Translations under genes and position numbers: made by a program
NCBI RefSeq assembly: GCF_963966145.1
Contig: NC_091050.1
Location: 2,542,001 to 2,606,000 of the forward strand
Direction of reading: 5' to 3'
DNA: 64,000 nt
Source: Tenebrio molitor
Taxonomy: Eukaryota; Arthropoda; Insecta; Coleoptera; Tenebrionidae
Part shown: positions 12,401 through 27,400 of the stretch, piece after piece
Layout of the letters: every line of letters begins with the position of its first letter
How positions within the stretch are numbered: position 1 is the stretch's first letter
Notes under the pieces: generated by a model
Told to the model about the DNA's origin: nothing
Database searches by the model: none
The model's input: the letters and a program-made list of their open reading frames with translations, nothing else

Positions 12401-15400
12401 ACAAATTTGCCCGACATCAATATTTCACACTTAAAAAATTGTACAAAAGTTGGAACTGACATTGATATTTTGTGCTGCCAACCTAAAATCTTTCATTAAA
12501 AATTCCTGTGTCGATTTTTTTGCCTAGGAAGGAAAATGTTCTTTTTTTGTTCGACACTGTCAGAATTTGAGAATTTTCTCCTGTGTGAACGGATTTTGAT
12601 AAATGTCACAATTTGTCAAAACGAAACGTCAAACTAATTTTAAAGATTTTAAACGATTTGGAGCCTTTAAGGGGCTCGTAGAACAAAAAAACGTTGTATT
12701 TAACTCGTTCATGTGTAAACTGGCCCACTTATGCCAAAAAAGGCCCAATTTACACACAAACTCGTTAAATAAACTACTAATTCCAGACAATTTAGACAAA
12801 TGGAAAATCAGTTTTTCCTAGACGGAGGCTGAAAAAATATATGAATTCATGTTCGGGCATTCACGCAGGAGAATTTTTAAATGGCAGATTGGCGATAGAA
12901 AACCTAACAAGTATCACTCTGTCTTATTTTCTTTTTTTTAGATTTTTTAAATACTCGAGTATTTTTTTAAATTACTTTAACTCTACATATTTGTGTATTT
13001 ATTAAGCACTACGTCTAGTGTTTAGTAATTAGTATCTATGTGCTTACTAGAACACTATATCTTTTGCTATGTATCTACCTACGTTTACGTACCTATAGTA
13101 CATATTTTTATATGTATATTAGATACTTTATATACATATAGGTACATACAGTTTATACACAAAGTAGTAAACACTGTCACGACATCACCCGGAAATAAAT
13201 TCCGTATTTCGGTTGCGACAGATATTTCAAATAAGCGTGCTTGTGTGCAAGAACCCTATATTTACGGAGTCCTTTCCTGGAACGCGACTCGCTAATTAGT
13301 ACTTATTCAACTGGGTCTTTTATTCTATTGCTTTTGCCAAAAATGGGCCATATGGACTTTTGCACCTGCCTTTTATTATTACCCATTTAATTTCGTATTG
13401 TGGGTTTCACGACATTTTCTTAATTATCCGTACATTTTATTACCGCAGCTCGATCGAAATTACACGTTATCATCAAATTTTTTACCTATGGGCGCGGATT
13501 GATCTCGTTGGATAATTAGGTGCATGCCGGAAATTCGGATGTTCGGCCTTGGAAATTTGTTAAAACACTTGGAGGAGCATTTTCGTCAAGAGTATAGGTG
13601 TGTTTTTGTGGCTAGACGACCACTGCACGGATGCACTAGAATTGTTAAGAGCGACCGTGCATGGTCTCCGGAACTGGTCCCATTTCTTATGGTTTCCTTA
13701 CCTAACAAAACCGTATTTTTCTACCTGCCGCATTTTGTGGATTCGTATTGTTATTTAGAATTTTAGAGGCTGCAACATTTCTCGAGCGTTAACTGTATCC
13801 AGTTGTTTGCAGATCTCTTCAGGAACTGACTTGCTGTCACTGTAATGGTGCAGAAAACATTGCAATAACAACAATATACATATTCCCCACTAGTTCTACG
13901 CGCCTCATTTTAGCCAACAAATCCTATTTGTAATGCATTTTTTTTATTTACTTGTATAAATACATACCTACCTATGTACCTACATTAACCTTCGTAATAC
14001 CTCATGAACCATTTTTAAATTAAGTTCAATTTGGCTTTTTAAAAAAGAATTGTTTTTGGAAATTCAATTTTAAATGCTTCAGGCCGGGACCAAGAGCATA
14101 ACGATAAAAATGGTCAAAGAATGATGATATCCACGTGTCATATTGGTTTTAGTCATTTTCAGCATTTTATCAAATTGTTAATTGTAAAATGGGGAACCAA
14201 AATTAATTTCATATTTTTGCAACATGCAACGATTTGCCGTATATGCACTTATTTACGATTCATAATATAATGAAACAACTGAAATGTACATAATCGAGGT
14301 GACATTTTAATATGCAGCATGTTTGATGATGTTTTTGTGAAGTGTTTGATTGCAAAATGGCGTACCGCCGCCATCACCTGTCGCTCATTTTGAAATCCGC
14401 TCGTGTACTTCGAGAATTATGTAGGAAGGTGTTCGGTACCTACTTACACAAAAAAAACCTCTGAAAATCGGCTCATAGAAGCGGCCCTAACCTATTTACA
14501 AAACGAATCTACTCAAAATAAGAGTTGGATCTGTCCATTTATGTAGATCTTTCCTGTGCATGTTTTATATGGCGGTAGATTTGATTGTCTGGCTTTCAGC
14601 GTTGTTTTAGCGGTGGCAAATTGCTAGTCTAGAATATCGTTCTTAGAAGCAGTAGTTGTAGTGCTTGCCACTAAATTTCCTGTTGATTTTTAGGCGTGCG
14701 GGTGTTTCTGGCCGCTAAAATGGTGCATTTCTGTAATGGATTGGTGCAAAAGTTTCTTCAAGTTTATAAGTTCAGTTTAACATTGTTATTCACTGTTCAA
14801 TGTAACTTTTCATTCTATTAATAAACCTTGTTATTGCTTTGCATATATACATTTATTTATCTTCGTTTCTTAGAATGTCTTAGTTTATTGAGTTGGATGA
14901 AAATAAAACAAATGCCTAAATGCCATTTTGTGATTAATCGAACACTTTGAAAATGTCAGAGATGATGTCAAAATAAAAATCAACCGCGCTCAAGTAAAAT
15001 GTCTGCACGTTTAGAAGTTGTTTTACTGTTCGATTTTGTCAAAATTTTTTAGTGAGACACAGTTATCTAAATTTAAGGGCCACAGACGCACTCTACTACA
15101 CCCACTGTCGAATCTCTTGTTTCGATTTATACATCTTTAGGATCTACTTTTCTGGGAAAGCACCACGTCAGGGTACGGTTTAATTCGTGTTTTTTGTTTT
15201 TCACGTTTTTAAACAATCGATCTGTTCACCGAAAGACTCGAAACAGTGCGACTTAATTGACAGTTGACTGAAGATAAGGTATCAATTGTAAAAGTTAAAG
15301 TGATTGCTTTTTTGCCACATTTTTGAGGAGAAACCTGGAGTAAAGAGATATAGTGCAAGAAATTGTTTAACTCTGAACGTACGACCAGTATTTGGCATTT

Positions 15401-18400
15401 TGAACATTTTTGCAAATGGAATTTTTAAGATTTTGAAAAAATTTTAGATGCAAACGATTGTTTTGGGGTGTCTGGAATAAGATAAAAATTTTGGGAAAGG
15501 CTCAAGAACAGCGCTGAATAATTGTCGAGGGTTGTGGAGCGAAAAAAATTAGAAAATATATCGGCGATGCATTTGAAAAAGCATCGACGTCGGCGTCTCT
15601 GCATAGAAGTAAAAAGCCATGCAGCTTTTTGTGGTGGGGGGGCTCCATCGACTGGCGATGGTGGGGGCCGTAGTTAGAGGCGACGAGGGGGGTAGGCGTG
15701 TCCGGCGCGCCTTCTAGATACTGAGCAAGCGTCGTTATTCCATATGAACTTAGTACGCATTTAGCACGTATTTAGAGTGATATGTTGTGTTACGTCATTT
15801 TTCCGAAAAGGACTTTTTGGTTTCGCTTTCAAAAGTGACCCTTTCGGCAACATTTGAATTTTCGTCTCTAATAACAACACATCCGGTAGTCTATTTACAT
15901 AAATTTTGTTCGTTTCTTTTACTTTTGGTATGGTGATTGCGGGTATGTTGTGACAGTTTTGTGATTTTCCATTTCCCTCCCGGATTGATTTTGATTTTGT
16001 GTAGAATCAAGTTTGGTTGCTCAAAAATCCGTTGTTTTTCCGATCCGAGTCCGATGTTTGTTCGATCGATGATTTCGTTGTTTTCACGTTGAGTTTCTTC
16101 GTCGGTTTTGGTGGACAACAATAGTTTTCGACAAAGACTGATTAGGCTTAAGTAGTGAGTAGTGCGTGCGTGTGGTTTAGTGGTTTGTTGCCTTTGTCCA
16201 TTTTTGGATATTAGTGATTTAAGTACACATTCTCAACATGGAAAAGTTCCAGGAGCAGCAGGACCCTGATGATCAGGATCAAGTTTACGAAGTTGAGGAA
16301 CCTGAAACTAGGTGAGAACTAAGTACAAAAATATCACTTTGCCAGTGACCAATTTAATCACTACACTAGGATTTCAAATAATTCAATCGGTTACTGTTGT
16401 TAACAACTACTAACTATGTGATGTGTTTCCGGATACGAAAAAAAAAACACAAATCGGTGTGGTTCTCCTTTTATCTTTATTGTTGTAAACAAACATGTTG
16501 TTGTTTGTTGTTTGAACAAGAAAAATATCACTATCGTGTGCACGATTTTTCTAATTTTATGTATCTTAAAAAACCTATAATAATATGCTGTATCTGTGTA
16601 ATCTTGCCTTCTCATCCATATGGAACTGTCAATGACCTTGATGCGGGTTTTTGGCACATTAGTTGTTAGATGTTAAGATAATAAAAAAATTTCATATGAT
16701 ATTCGTAGTTCAGTGTCGACCTTAAAATTCAACCATCTATACTACACTTCATTTTGATCAGATTGTAGATGTTACCATTTATGGACAACCATGAGTCATA
16801 TCCTAATGTCCAATTTTGTTTTTTATGCAGACCTTGGCTTTGATAATTAAATGGAATGAATGAATACCAAATTGTGCAACAACTCGTGAGAAATTTTGCG
16901 AACTGCCTCGGTTGTCATTTAGGTCTTATTATATTTTCTGTAAGAAAGAAGGAAAAAGTCTGATAGGGCCAACACTTGCTTTTTCGTTTTCTGATTATTT
17001 GATTTTAATATTTTCCAGCGACCTTAATTAAGTAATTCTGATTTTACCACTGCATCCCCAACAAAAATGAACGAATTTCTTAGGTATTTTGATATTTTTT
17101 ACTAAATTATTCACATCTCTCCGATCGATACCACAGTAATTTTGGTTTCCGATTGATCCATCGTAAAGACAAATTACGAAATGGTGAATAAAGTCCGTTT
17201 TGAGAAGCGCGCAATCAAAAATCCTTATTGGCGGCCCCGTTTCGACGTTAAGATGTGGTGCTCGCTTATGTAAACCTTAACTTTAGGTAGAGTTACAAGA
17301 CGAGGTTCACAACACGAACTGCATTCCTGAGGCTATAGTTGGATGACATGCGTATCGCCCTCGTGTCCCTTCGTTCCCCCGTTCTCTGTACGCATTTTAG
17401 TGACACGTGTATTCCACGTAGATTGAAGCAGGAGGTTACTGTGTTTATTGACCGATTTCACGTTTTCTGATTCATTGATTTCGGAAATGAGTTGTGAGTT
17501 TAATATCTTGCTCTGACACTGTCAATAGTTCAATTGTTTATGTTTCAAACTTACCCCAAGTTCTACCACGTTATGAAAAATTTGCAACAATTCATATTTT
17601 ACGTTTCCATCAATCGACAATTTTATAATATCCACCAATCATAAAATGTAGATTATAAAACTAAAGTAAAAGTTATTTTAAAGATCATTTCGTTTTTTAA
17701 CATACATAATTTATTCACAGTTTCGATGATGTAGTCGCTGTTAAGTTTAATAACTCTTACACCCATAGAAAGATCTCAGTTTGCCAAATCGAACCCAAAT
17801 TGCAAATTCCAGATCACCGTCCTTATGTGTTTCGATGACTTTGTCGTTTACGTCTTCCTACCGGTTGCGCTTTTTTCTCCGGTCCGGATTCCTGAGTTCT
17901 TTTCGAGATCGCCGTTCACCAGTTTTGTTTTAGGCAAATTCCTAACATACCACAACCGACAGTTTTCTCACGGTGTTTTTTTTTTTAATCCATCTACCGA
18001 TTTGTACAATTCGAAAATGACGTTAGAAAGATGCCATCGGCAAAGTGCGAATAGCCATTCACGTTCTCTGCTGAATAAATTAATAAATAATCAGAGATGT
18101 GGGACTGACTATCCATTGAGATTTCTGAAAGTTAACACTACAGTTAGAAATTTGTGGTAGGTAGGTGCACTTTGGAGTTTATTTGAATGATGTGAGTAAT
18201 GAAGTTAAATCGAAACGGAAACGTCAGGAATATTCAAATATTGAAGTAATTAGCGTAGGTAATACTGCGTACTGATCGGAAATAATGCTAAGTGATCAGT
18301 ATGTCACATCTGAATGCAATTTCTTTTAAATTAGCTGTGCTCTTAAAAACTAGAAAAAATATAGATGACCTACTCGTCAGCTATCGGTCATCACTATATT

Positions 18401-21400
18401 CTCATTTTACTCATGACTTAGTAATGAGTATAATAAGATTAATTTCGTACAGGTAAGTATAGGTACGTCAAATAAGATTCTATGTGCTCTCAGCCATTAC
18501 GTTAAATGGATAATTGAAACTGGCGACATAGAGAAATGTTATTTTTAAATTTTTTCATGTACTATGGCGGCCACAAAATTTTGGCCGTCACTTTCTTGAC
18601 ATTCAAGAAAAGTGTAAATAAACCTTTAGGAATCGTAACCCTACTTTCGATTCTTGTCATTTTGACAATCAATTTAAACTGTTTGAAGCTCAGATATTCC
18701 AAAAATCCGACATGAATGAACAAAATTAGAGCAATCGTACATGGATAACCTGAGGTAAACGTTCTATGTAGTAGAAATGACAAAATAATTTTGAGTTTTG
18801 CAATTTACCACCCAAAAAATAACGTTCATAATCAAGACGGTAATCATAATGACAATAAAGTACGGATTACAATTTTTTTTTTATGAATTGACAGACAATG
18901 ACGGCCAAAATTTTGTGGCCGGCATAGTACCGATTGTTATTTAATATTTATGCGAATGATTTTGTTTTAAAAAATTATTATTGATTCACGCGAATTTGAT
19001 ATTTTTAGTTTTTGCAAAATTTAGATTCGATCGTTTTCAACGGTATCATGGTACATACTCCAAATAAGGTCGCGTAGACCATCAAGACTAACGGACTAAC
19101 GAATTGTTTTTGAAAACTGTGAATCATTTCACTTTAAGACATTGACAAAAAAATATGCTTCGACGAGTGTTAAGATACATCAATCATTTTGTTTCTGAGC
19201 GAGTGTCAATTCAGAGAGAAAGAAAATTGTCCAAACGCATCTGATTGTTCAACGAATAGTTTTGACGTTTTTTTTTGGTTTGTTTTTTTTTAATAAATGA
19301 CTTCTTCATTCGATCGTTTGTTTCGTTGATTTAAAACTTTGTTTCTTCTGACTTAGAACTGGCGTTGTTTGCAACTCCTAGTCGTAATACGACCAATTTG
19401 CTTTTTATTTAAAAACGTGAAATTGTTAACAACAGATACGTAATTTGTGTTGTGAATAAAGAGCGTAAAACAATTTCCACTTCACAAAGTCAAAAGTTAT
19501 TGATGGGACACGTGTTTCGGCCGTGCGGACATCTTCAGTCTACAAATGCAAGGGACAATACTACCGTTAAAAAAACAACGAAACTAAATTTTCCATCAAA
19601 ATTTCTATTGGCTCACCCGAGGAGGTAGATGCTTTATTGCCATTTTAATCCGATAATTACAATATTGTGTGTTTGATATTTGTTTGTTTATAACACAAAA
19701 TTGTCCATGATACAAATCTAAATTTGATTTATTAACGCAGTAACAGCAGTTTGCAAATTACCTACACAATTTGAAAATTGAAATTCTCTCCAAGCATTTA
19801 AAATGGAAACGACTATAATCGAACATATTGATTAGCTGACTGACAAAATTTGAACGTTTCTTATATCGCGCGTTCAAATGAAATCCAGGGCTTGGAAGGC
19901 GTTCGAAACCGTCAATTGTTGTGCTTTTTTAAAGCGTAGATTAATTATTGGAGGATGTTGATAGCTAACCTAAAATTTAGAGCCAAAAAAGCTTTTTCTT
20001 TTCTTTTTTTGCAATATTTTGCATTAAAAATAAAATAACTTAACGATTCCTATTCTCAAAGCAAATATCTGAGGGCACCTTTTGCTGAAAACAAACATGT
20101 TCAATTATGTCCCGATTAAACATAAACAAATGTCATTCGTGTCAAACGGCGGGAAATTCAAACTTTACATTATTCTAAACGGTTCAATTTTTCCCAACGC
20201 CTACTCAGCCCAGGATTTCATTTGAACGTGCGATATTATCGATCGAGGAATTTATCAGCACTATATAAAGAAGTTCTATGTGAACTAACATGTACAGTTG
20301 ATGAGAAGAAATAGTAAATTATATCATTAAGAGAAGAAATGAGTCTTTTTGTGCTAAACTCAGAGGCTGAAGACTGAGACGAAGTCGAGGTACACAATTT
20401 GGCGAAGCACAAAAAGACCTTCTACTCTGAATGACATATACTATTTTATCTTCAAGCGGATCACAAAAAAAATCGGACATGAACTCATTTATTTTCTTTT
20501 GCTGCATTTACAGTAAAATGGCAATTTTCAAACCAGTAATTCCTAGTTCTCGTTGCAATATTATTAGTACTTGAAGGTTCAGTAATATTAGTAAAGTCTA
20601 CTAAAGTCCAGAATTTACTTTTTAACGTTGAACGGCCTTCTTGCTATTTTTGATTTTGATATCTGTCATCCGTGCACACGGGCGACTCGCGTTACACCAC
20701 AGTAATAACAGTTAGATATTGGGTAATCATTTCGTTATTTCTCTTTTTTTTTTAAGAGGCTTTTTTTTCAAATTGGGATAATTTAATTATTAAATATTTC
20801 GTGTAATTGATGGTAATTGTAATTGATAAGTAAATCGTGAGGAATGGCTTCAAATGACCTTACATTTGACTCGGTCGAGCCGCCTGTGGACATTTCAACT
20901 CCTAGAAATTGAAGTGTTTCAAGTCCGGTTACAAAAAAACGCCATTTCAACCGTTTCTATAGAGATACATAAAGGCGCGATTTTCGACCGCTTGAAGATA
21001 TTTTTGTTTTATTAAGTGGCATGTGGTTATTCAGAACTCTGGAAAATAAATTTAAACATAGGGGACCAAATAATTACTGATTATGGCAATAGGACTTTTC
21101 GATACTTAAACCTGTAAATTGCAAATTTGTGCAGAAACAAACCCATCGGAACTTTTGCGCGGACACCCGGTATAAATTAGTTGCCACTATGGTCACACAA
21201 AATTTTTACAAGCCGTAAGTTGTATCAGTACTTTCGTTTTATTAAAATTTATGTCAACATGGTACAAATAAACAAGCCAAAATTGAATAGGGAATTTTTC
21301 CATTTTAGAATTTTTTATAAATACAGGTTAAAATTTGTAATGAAATATGTTAGAAATATGTATCTATACACATTAAAAGTAACGTTTCAAGTACTTGTAA

Positions 21401-24400
21401 CGTTTTAAATTTATCTAGAGTTTAAGAATACGTGGCAGGATTGGGGTAATTATTTTGCTTTTCAAGAAAAATTGTGGAATTCCTTATTCACTTTTGCCTA
21501 GTTTAGTTTTTGCGTTCGATAATATTAGAATTTGCGATTTGATTTGTTTTTGATTTGAACTGTTTTCTGTTGAATCGGATATTATTTTGGTGTTTACAAA
21601 AGAGTTAATAATATTTTGTGTACGATTCACATGTTCATAAAAAGGATTTAAAAAAAAAACAGGTAGCGCAGATTCATTTTTGTAGAAACACATTTGGAGT
21701 CGATTACTATTGTGGCTTCTCGAATAAAATTACTATTTATTAGTTTGTATTTTGCAAGCAATACTTTTTCAGTCAGAATCTACATATTACCGATTTGTCG
21801 GAGATACGAAACAGAAAGCTTTAATATTCTTTAGAAATTATCCTAAATTGAACATTATTGTATTATCGGCATCTTTAATAAGAATTACAGTTTTGTCCCC
21901 AAAAAAGATGTCAGTCGTAATTTTTTATATTTTTATTTAAAGTAATGAATTGTAGTAAAATCTGAATCTATAACATTTATATGAAACTTAACATCATGAA
22001 TATTCAGAATATTTTAGCGCCATTTAGTATGCTTTACATGATACACTTGCTGTTTATAGCAACACATTTTCGAGTTCCCTTTTCTTCATTATTTTTAGAC
22101 AAGCAGAGGTAAAAAGAAACACTTGCTGTAATAAGAACCACTTAAAATTCAGACACCACACAGTGTGTGTACCCAAAAAAAATCTATACAGAAACACTCC
22201 AGTCAGTTTTTTCAGGCTTCTTTTTTATTTAAGTAAAATTTGCGGCTTATCCCATTTAAGATTAAAAAAAAACAACAAACTTCATGTGTCGTATATTTTA
22301 CGATATAAACATTCCCCTTTGAGATACGATAAACTTTTTAAATGTTGATAAATTTTATGCGTCATTTATGTAAATCTAGGTAGGGGGAGCACATGTAACG
22401 ATAATACAAAAAAAAAATTTGGTTGCGAAAAATAATAAGGACTTCGTACACTGTTTACTCTTTTAAGTAGAGTATTAAATGCAAAGTAAGTTATTAATTT
22501 TTTGATCTTGGTCTATATTTTTCTAAATGAAAAAAAAAATTGTTTCATGGGGAGCTATATCATTAGATATTACTAGAATAGGGGGAATGATAAGGCACAT
22601 AGCTCGTTCACTGTGTGAAAAATAGCAAAGAAAAAATTACCAAAGTTGAACGACCTTTTACTGACAAACAAAAATATGTTACTGAACACCGAATATGTTA
22701 AATTTACTCTAAAAGTCAAAAAACGTAAAACCATCACCATTAAGCGTATCGTGCTCAAAGAGTTTAAATCACTATTTGTTGTCTAACAAAAAGAAAAGTT
22801 AAAACAACAAAACTGAATCCATTTCTTTATGCATTAAGCTTCTGAAAAAAAAAAAAGAAGTAGCAAAGTAATGGTGTTTTGGGGTATTTCCAATCAAATC
22901 TAAGAAGAAAAAAAATAGGATAGTGATGTAGTAGGTCTAGTCCATTATTATTGGAAAAAAAAAATCAATTGTGATTTTGTGAGTTAGGCCATAGTAAAGA
23001 AGTGCAAAGAAGCCATCGATTTCATTAATGTCATCGGAAGCCGACTTATTGCGGAATCAGGCGAGTCAAAATCACAGAAATTCCTTTTCTAGAGGATTTC
23101 CCTTACCATTCAACGTGGAAACGCTGCAAGCATGCGGGGCACTTTTCCAGATTCCACATTATTATCGGAAAAATGTTATGTACTTAAGTTGATTAATTAT
23201 ATTTTTTTTTGTAAGAAAAATGAATTGGAGGAATCAATATTTAAAAGAATGTAGCGTACGGCGATGCCTATGTTAAAGGGCGTTGAAACAGTCGAACACA
23301 CTATGTAATTCAAGGTTAGTAAGATTTTTTTTATAACATGTGTTGATTTAAAACCGTTCCAACACATCGGGTGTCCAACTAGAAGTATTAATTTTTAATT
23401 AGTTTTCATTCGATTTGTGTCGTTGATTTTCTGGCGAGCCGATGTTGGGTTTTCTGGTCACGAAGAAGCTCCACGTATCGTTTCATTAATTTTTTTGTAC
23501 ACATTAAACGGGGGTTATTTTATTTGATGCCTTGTATAGCTCGTGCCAAGTGGCAGGTGACTAGTGGCGTGTGTCCGAAGAGCCGCTGGTTGCTTGTCTG
23601 ATGAATGTGCGTTGGCCCACCTCGCAGCTGCTCCCTTACGAAATGCACAAGCCGCTGCAATTAAATACGCCGTTCTTATCTCTGTCCCTCGGGAGTCGAC
23701 TGCCGTAATCCGAAAGAGGACGGAGCTAGGAGAGCGTGTAGGGGTGCAGGACCTGACCTTGAACTGTGTACGCACGGATCTCTTCTGTTGCGGCCAAACG
23801 AACCCTGAAAAAAGTGAGGGGGCGCCTTCACAACTAAAATTCGGCAGTTAAATGGTTCCAGGAAGCCCCCACCACTCGACAAACTGTAACCCCCGTTGCA
23901 CGGCGGAGATGATTCCCGAAATTCGAAATTGTTTTATCGCGGAGGTTGCGTTCCCTGTCGACTTGGCGAGTGTTTACGTCGGTGCGTCACGCAAGCGTAA
24001 CAATGTTTTTTTCCCAAGGATAATTGAGAATTTTGGGACTGCTTCGGCTTCCGGCATCAGGATTTCGCTTTCATTAGCTACCCCGGCAACAGGGACCACG
24101 AAAAAATCAATACGAGAGCGAGAGCGCTGCTGCGTACCACCGCCGAAATGGTGGTGAGAAGTGAAGAACATCGTTTCATGCTTGCTACTACATTTTTTTC
24201 TCGACGTGGCGTGTTGAAGATGGGCTCCCGAAGTCGTTTTTGTGAAAGGATTTGCATGTGATTGTTTACAACGATCAGTCCACTTGAAGCAAGTACGAAC
24301 ACCGATTAATATGATCGGTGTGTCCTGCATAGCTCCTTGCTCTGCCTAGCACCCCTTACAATCGAACAGTAAAAACTGTTTTTTAAATCTGAGTTTACGA

Positions 24401-27400
24401 TTATGTATGTTCTGTTGCTGCAAAGACAATTAATAAGAAAATACATAATTGACAACAATTAAATCAAAAAAACGTTGAATAGTTGCAATAACAAAGATTT
24501 TGGCAAATTGCTTGGACGAAAACTTACACTGCAGCTTCTCGCCTAAAATATTCTGAAAAACTAGTAACAAACACCAAAAAAGTTGATGACTGCTCCGACA
24601 ACATTTGATAGGAAGCAGATTTATCTGCTGCAGTAGAGTAGTAGACGATTGAAAATATTTTACTTTCATTCAGGATTAACATTACTCTCAAAGGGTAAAT
24701 AAAATTAAAAAATATATCCTCTTTAAATGTCGGGGGCAGGAATTTCAGAGCCCATTACAAGGAATTCTTCAGCTGAAGCATTTGTGTGTATTGTGGCCGT
24801 CCCTTGCTTGGTCTTCATTCATGCCTAAAAACATGAATGAAGGAAGAATCATATACAGATACAGCGAAATAAAAAATTATTATCTAAAAAGAAATAAGTT
24901 GTAAGACTTCATTCATGCTAAAAAGATGAATGAAGGAAGAATACAATGAAGTAAAAAATTATCTTGAAAGAAATATGTTGGGAGATGATTTTTTTCCTAT
25001 TTTATAATACATATCTTACATAATTTAAAATCATTTTACACGTGAAATCTGAAAATGTGGTAATGTTACAATTATTAAATTGTACTTAATTCGTTTTAGT
25101 ATTCATGTCTAATTACGTAGGGATATACAGCTGTCCCAAAACTGCCTTCCCAGAGAAAACACGCAGCAAAAGAAACGCCAAGATGACAAAAATAAACTTT
25201 CCTGTAGCTCACATAACCGACTTATAAAATTTTCATTTTTACCAATCCCAGAAACTGGTCCTCGAGTATTACTAAAAAATCGGACTAGTTGCTAGACACC
25301 AAAAATAATTATCGATATCCCAACAAAATTCGAAATTCGAAACCCTGGCAAGGCAAAATTGCGGTCATCCTACCTGGTGCTCAACGCTGATTGGTCAAGT
25401 TTAGGATGTCTTTTCTCCATTGTCCCTTAATAGGACTTTTTTCTTTAAAATTCAGATTGGTACATTTACCCAAATACTCCCTTTCTTCTCTGGGGAGGCA
25501 GTTCTTGTATACATTATTTTGACGTGCCGTTTACGTTGAATACAATTTTATAAATCTGAAAACTTTTTTAAACAGGAATCGTAGAAACTGAATGTTTTTA
25601 ATCCCTTCGTATTGCACTTTTCATTCATTATTTTTTACCAATCAGTATGTTTTGCAGTAATGTTTTTTCCCGAAATTGTGCTTCATGAATAAAAAGGTTT
25701 CACTTTCGTTTGTTTTTTGTTACCTCCTTGTTTTGTTTCTTTATTAAATGTAGTTCCATAGTAAGTTTAGATTAATTTTTAAAAACCTTCAGAATTTGTT
25801 TTCGAAAAAAAAATATTTACAAAAGTTGTATGTATGATATAATGTATTAATTTGTATTGTTCTTTTTCTCTCTTTTGTTTGCTTATTTTTTGTTTTGTGT
25901 GGGGGTTGAGTGGAGTAGCTTTTGAGCTAGACTTCGCCCAATGTACAGTTGCGGAATTAAAATTTCGGGCACTATTTTCTGTCACTGTCATCATGACTGA
26001 CATTCAAAAATTAATCTTTTCTGTGTCAGTCACCCGTTATTATGCCACAAATGACAATTTTTGAATGCCAAAAAGACAAAAACATGACAAAAGTAAAAAA
26101 TAAGGTTATTAACGTAAAGGTTGTTTTAGAATTTATATCATGACATTGGCAATACTGCCCGAAATTTTAATTCCGCAACTGTACTTACTTTAATTTACCA
26201 AATATTATTTTTTTTTACAATAAAGTCGCATCATACAGTTTTTCTTTTGGTTTTCCTCTTTTGTCAATTGTATTTCACAATTTCTCAAAACTATTGCCTA
26301 TCTCTATTAAATGTCGAAGTGGCGTAAATATAAAACATTTTTATATCCTAGATCGTACTAATTGTCATGACTTCTTTCTCAGTTCAACAAGTTTAGGTTG
26401 GCCATTGCTTCTGTAGATCTGATAACATAATTTGATATTAATTTCTGCGTCCGTCATACACTACTTACACTTTCAATATTGATTAATTATTACACTAAAT
26501 ATGTAAATAAAAAAATGATCGTTGGATGCTTTTTCAGCCACATTATTGGCAACTAAAATTGGAATAAAGCCGATGGTACAGACGGGAATTCGTGAATTAT
26601 GCGGCTAGATTTTTTTCGTCAAATTGATTGATCGTTTCTCATCTCTTTAAATTTTTCTTCGCTTTTGTTCACAACTTTACCAATTACCCAGTCGCTTTTG
26701 AATAACATTAACCCCCCAAGTTGACTCTGACCGAGGTGAACTAATATTTAGCGAAGGTCCTTTAACAGCTCTAATTAAATCATCAGGATTACCATCGTAG
26801 CGCAGAATCATCCTTAATATTTTTTTCTGTTGTATTTAAAGGTGGGATTGTGAATATTTCGCGCCGTCACAAAGAAATTTGCGATGAAAAAATTCGAACA
26901 CGTGCCTCTCGGCTGTGTTTAAGCTTCGAAATAGAGACATTTTTTGTGTGATTTGTCATTCACTGTATTTACATCTAACTTATCTCAAGGGTAAATATTT
27001 TGTTAAAAATGACGGATGCAGTAGGAAGTCATTTGCAATATCGTATGATACACGAAATAAATATAACGATGTATGTATAATAATAATAATAATAAATACA
27101 TACATAGAACGTGAGACAAGTTTTACCACCCGCAAGATAAACAATAAAAAAAATGTTTTTCGTGCACGCTTATAATTCACAATTTATTCAAAGAACACAT
27201 TTATGAAATTCGCATCAAAAGAAAATTATAAGTTTTTTAGCAGCGAAAAATGACCAAGATTTACAACTACTTGACTTCCAGTGTCATAAATTTGAATACC
27301 TCATTGTTGGTGAACAGCCAACAAACATCTGTTGAGACCTTTTCTAGTAATTCTTAAGTCCATAAAGGGTACTATAAATGACCCATGTCAACCTCTTTTG

